A stretch of DNA of 15,416 nt from JAKAWQ01 sp035503055. Lineage in GTDB: Bacteria; Pseudomonadota; Alphaproteobacteria; Acetobacterales; Acetobacteraceae. This document shows, one piece after another, positions 13,554 through 15,416 of the stretch. The DNA is taken from contig DATJTV010000262.1 of the NCBI GenBank assembly GCA_035503055.1, forward strand, positions 1 through 15,416, read 5' to 3'. The notes under the pieces are model-generated. The model saw only the letters and a program-made list of their open reading frames with translations, did not search any database and was not told the origin of the DNA. Numbering within the stretch: position 1 is the stretch's first letter; each line of letters begins with the position of its first letter. Made by a program: the position numbers and the translations under genes.

Positions 13554-14695
13554 GGAACGGGCTCGGGCGCGCCGGGCGGCGCGTTCGCGACGACGGGTTG
13601 CGAGGCCAGGCGCGGCGCGCGCCTGCGGTCGATGAAGGCCGCGATGGAGCCGACGATCCCGCGGGGAAGGAAGAGGGTGACGAAGATGAAAAGGCCGCCC
13701 AGCGCAAAGAGCCAGATCCCGGGAAGCGCGCTGGTGAGGTAGGTCTTTGCGTAATTGACGATGACCGCGCCGAGGATCGCACCGGAAAGCGTGCCGCGGC
13801 CGCCGAGCGCCACCCAGATCACCGCCTCGATGGAATTGCCGGGAGAGAACTCGCTCGGGTTGATGATGCCGACCTGCGGGACATAGAGCGCGCCGCCGAT
13901 GCCGGCCATGACGGCGGAGACGACGAAGACGAAGAGCTTGTAGGATTCGGGGCGATAGCCGAGGAAGCGGGTGCGGCTTTCGGCATCGCGGACGGCGACC
14001 AGCACCTTGCCGAAACGCGAGCGCACGAGAGCGCGCGCGAGCAGGAACTCCGCGGAGAGGACGAGCGCCGAGAGCAGCATCAGCCCGACCTCGGTGGAGC
14101 GGGCGTCGATCGGGAAGCCCGCGATGTCCTTGAAGTCGGTCATCCCGTTGTTGCCGCCGAAGCCCATGTCGTTGCGGAAGAAGGCGAGCATGAGCGCGTA
14201 GGTCAGCGCCTGGGTGATGATCGAGAGATAGACGCCCGAGACGCGCGAGCGGAAGGTGAGGAAGCCGAAGACGAAGGCGAGCAGGCCGGGCACCAGCGCC
14301 ACCATGATCAGCGCCTGCCACAGATGCTTCGATCCGTACCAGTACCAGGGAAGCGCCTTCCAGCCGATGAAGACCATGAAGTCCGGCAGGATCGGGTTGG
14401 CATAGACGCCGCGCGCGCCGATCTCGCGCATCAGGTACATCCCCATCGCGTAGCCGCCGAGGGCGAAGAAGGCGGCGTGGCCGAGGGTGAGGATGCCGGC
14501 ATAGCCCCAGACGAGATCGACCGCGAGGGCGAGCATCGCGTAGCAGAGATATTTGCCGACCAGGCTGATGACGAAGTCGGGCACGTGCACGGGCGAGTTG
14601 GGCGCGGTGCCGATATCGAGAAAAGCGATCAGCAGCGCAATGCCGAGCACCAGCGCGATGGTGATGGTGGCGTGGGTGTCGCGCAGGCGGCTCAT
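13550..14695 (-). CDS. urtC: Urea ABC transporter permease UrtC
   Basis: LivM-type inner-membrane permease that forms the urea channel with UrtB. The 381-residue product is strongly hydrophobic, with about eight to ten membrane segments. Recognisable pieces are VWGYAGILTLGHAAFFALGG (62-81), FRNDMGFGGNNGMTDFKDI (about 174-192), LVAVRDAESRTRFLGYRPE in the coupling loop that meets the ATPase, and GIINPSEFSPGNSIEAVIW. Length fits UrtC, which is longer than LivM because of an insert after the second membrane segment. The C-terminal tail is Pro/Ala-rich. The ATG overlaps the urtB stop (ATGA at 14692-14695), with GGGGAGGG and GAGG upstream. Confidence 0.97.
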   Translation of the reverse strand: MSRLRDTHATITIALVLGIALLIAFLDIGTAPNSPVHVPDFVISLVGKYLCYAMLALAVDLVWGYAGILTLGHAAFFALGGYAMGMYLMREIGARGVYANPILPDFMVFIGWKALPWYWYGSKHLWQALIMVALVPGLLAFVFGFLTFRSRVSGVYLSIITQALTYALMLAFFRNDMGFGGNNGMTDFKDIAGFPIDARSTEVGLMLLSALVLSAEFLLARALVRSRFGKVLVAVRDAESRTRFLGYRPESYKLFVFVVSAVMAGIGGALYVPQVGIINPSEFSPGNSIEAVIWVALGGRGTLSGAILGAVIVNYAKTYLTSALPGIWLFALGGLFIFVTLFLPRGIVGSIAAFIDRRRAPRLASQPVVANAPPGAPEPVP

Positions 14696-15416
14696 GCCTC
14701 GACCGCCCTCCCCTTGACCGGGAAGAGGCCGCGCGGGCGGCGCTGGATGAAGAGGATGAGGAGCACGAGCACGGCGATCTTGGCGACCACGGCGCCGGAG
14801 ATGGGCTCGAGGACCATGTTGACGACGCCGAGGATGAGTGCCGCGACGACCGCGCCCCAGAGATTGCCGACGCCGCCGAAGACGACGACCATGAAGCTGT
14901 CGATGATGTAGTTCTGGCCGAGATTGGGGCTCACATTGTCGATCTGCGAGAGGGCGACGCCGGCGATCCCGGCGATGCTGCAGCCGAGGCCGAAGGTGAG
15001 CGCATCGACGATCGGGGTGCGGATGCCCATGGCGGCGGCCATGCGCCGGTTCTGGGTGACGGCGCGCATCGCAAGGCCGAGGCGGGTGACGCGGAAGGCG
15101 AGCATCAGGAGCCCGACGACGGCGGCGGTGAAGGCGATGATCCAGAGCCGGTTGAGGGTGAGCGTGAGGCCGCCGAGCTGAATTGCGCCGCTCATCCAGG
15201 TGGGCGAGCTGACGTCCTGGTTGGTCGGGCCGAAGAGCGAGCGCACGGCCTGCTGAAGGACCAGGCTGAGGCCCCAGGTGGCGAGCAGCGTCTCGAGCGG
15301 GCGGCCATAGAGGAAGCGGATCAGAGTCTGCTCGATGACGATGCCGAGGATGCCGGCGACGACGAAGGCCGCCGGAATCGCGAGCAGCAGGCTCCAGTCG
15401 GAGAAGGCGGGAAAGA
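14692..15416 (-). CDS. urtB: Urea ABC transporter permease UrtB (3' part, cut by window edge)
   Basis: LivH-type permease partner of UrtC. About 240 C-terminal residues are present; the frame is open to the right edge, reading FPAFSDWSLLLAIPAAF at the edge, so the N-terminal part lies outside. Features include IEQTLIRFLYGRPLETLLAT, RSLFGPTNQDVSSP, MRAVTQNRRMAAAMGI in the coupling loop, DNVSPNLGQNYIIDSFMVVV and a final RRPRGLFPVKGRAVEA. The NLGQNYIIDSFMVVVFGG stretch is typical of UrtB. A Met about 57 codons into the visible part is internal, not the start. urtA, for the binding protein, is expected upstream, outside the window, and so is the operon promoter. Confidence 0.95.
   Translation of the reverse strand, partial: FPAFSDWSLLLAIPAAFVVAGILGIVIEQTLIRFLYGRPLETLLATWGLSLVLQQAVRSLFGPTNQDVSSPTWMSGAIQLGGLTLTLNRLWIIAFTAAVVGLLMLAFRVTRLGLAMRAVTQNRRMAAAMGIRTPIVDALTFGLGCSIAGIAGVALSQIDNVSPNLGQNYIIDSFMVVVFGGVGNLWGAVVAALILGVVNMVLEPISGAVVAKIAVLVLLILFIQRRPRGLFPVKGRAVEA

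Noticed and set aside
12105..15416. Reading the transporter as a branched-chain amino-acid (Liv) importer
   Set aside because: UrtD carries LSHGQKQWLE, UrtE carries GIQPSII, and the genes are directly followed by ureD; these point to urea.

Overview
The window is a very GC-rich, tightly packed stretch of bacterial chromosome. It holds an almost self-contained type II secretion system (T2SS, Gsp) next to the downstream end of a urea uptake operon. The high GC content, the frequent 4-base start/stop overlaps, the urtBCDE-ureD order and two kinds of short palindromic repeat suggest an alphaproteobacterium of the Hyphomicrobiales or Rhodospirillales/Acetobacteraceae type. This placement is an inference; no RNA gene or marker protein fixes it.

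Layout. Bases 1-130 hold two adjacent GC-rich hairpins and the ribosome-binding site of gspG. gspG (major pseudopilin, + strand, 131-565) runs head-on into gspK, leaving 9 bases between them. From there to base 5822 lies one minus-strand operon, transcribed gspL-gspM-gspC-gspD-gspK, whose junctions are almost all ATGA overlaps. Bases 5823-6054 hold its probable promoter, with two short dyads, and a strong hairpin that ends the operon upstream of it. That second minus-strand operon is gspE-gspF-gspH-gspI-gspJ (10405 down to 6055). The prepilin peptidase gene (gspO/pilD, + strand, 10480-11229) diverges from gspE across a 74-base gap. After a 61-base convergent gap come, on the minus strand, ureD, urtE, urtD, urtC and the 3' part of urtB, which runs off the right edge.

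How the genes work together. GspE is the cytoplasmic ATPase; GspF, GspL, GspM and GspC form the inner-membrane platform. GspG is the main pseudopilin, and GspH, I, J and K are minor pseudopilins; all five would be cleaved by the GspO peptidase. GspD is the outer-membrane secretin and carries its own lipoprotein signal. The twelve core functions (C, D, E, F, G, H, I, J, K, L, M, O) are all present within about 11 kb. No pilotin (GspS), GspAB, GspN or obvious secreted substrate is visible. UrtB and UrtC are the permeases, and UrtD and UrtE the ATPases, of a high-affinity urea ABC transporter. UreD is a urease maturation chaperone, but no urease structural gene follows it here.

No gene-free stretch exceeds 300 bases. 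No CRISPR array, insertion sequence, tRNA or rRNA was seen. The known systems explain nearly all of the sequence. The points that stand out are the inverted, isolated gspG, a GTAACGTT dyad shared by both gsp promoter regions, the hairpin overlapping the gspJ stop codon, the altered zinc-ligand spacing in the peptidase, and the orphan-looking ureD at the boundary between the two gene clusters.
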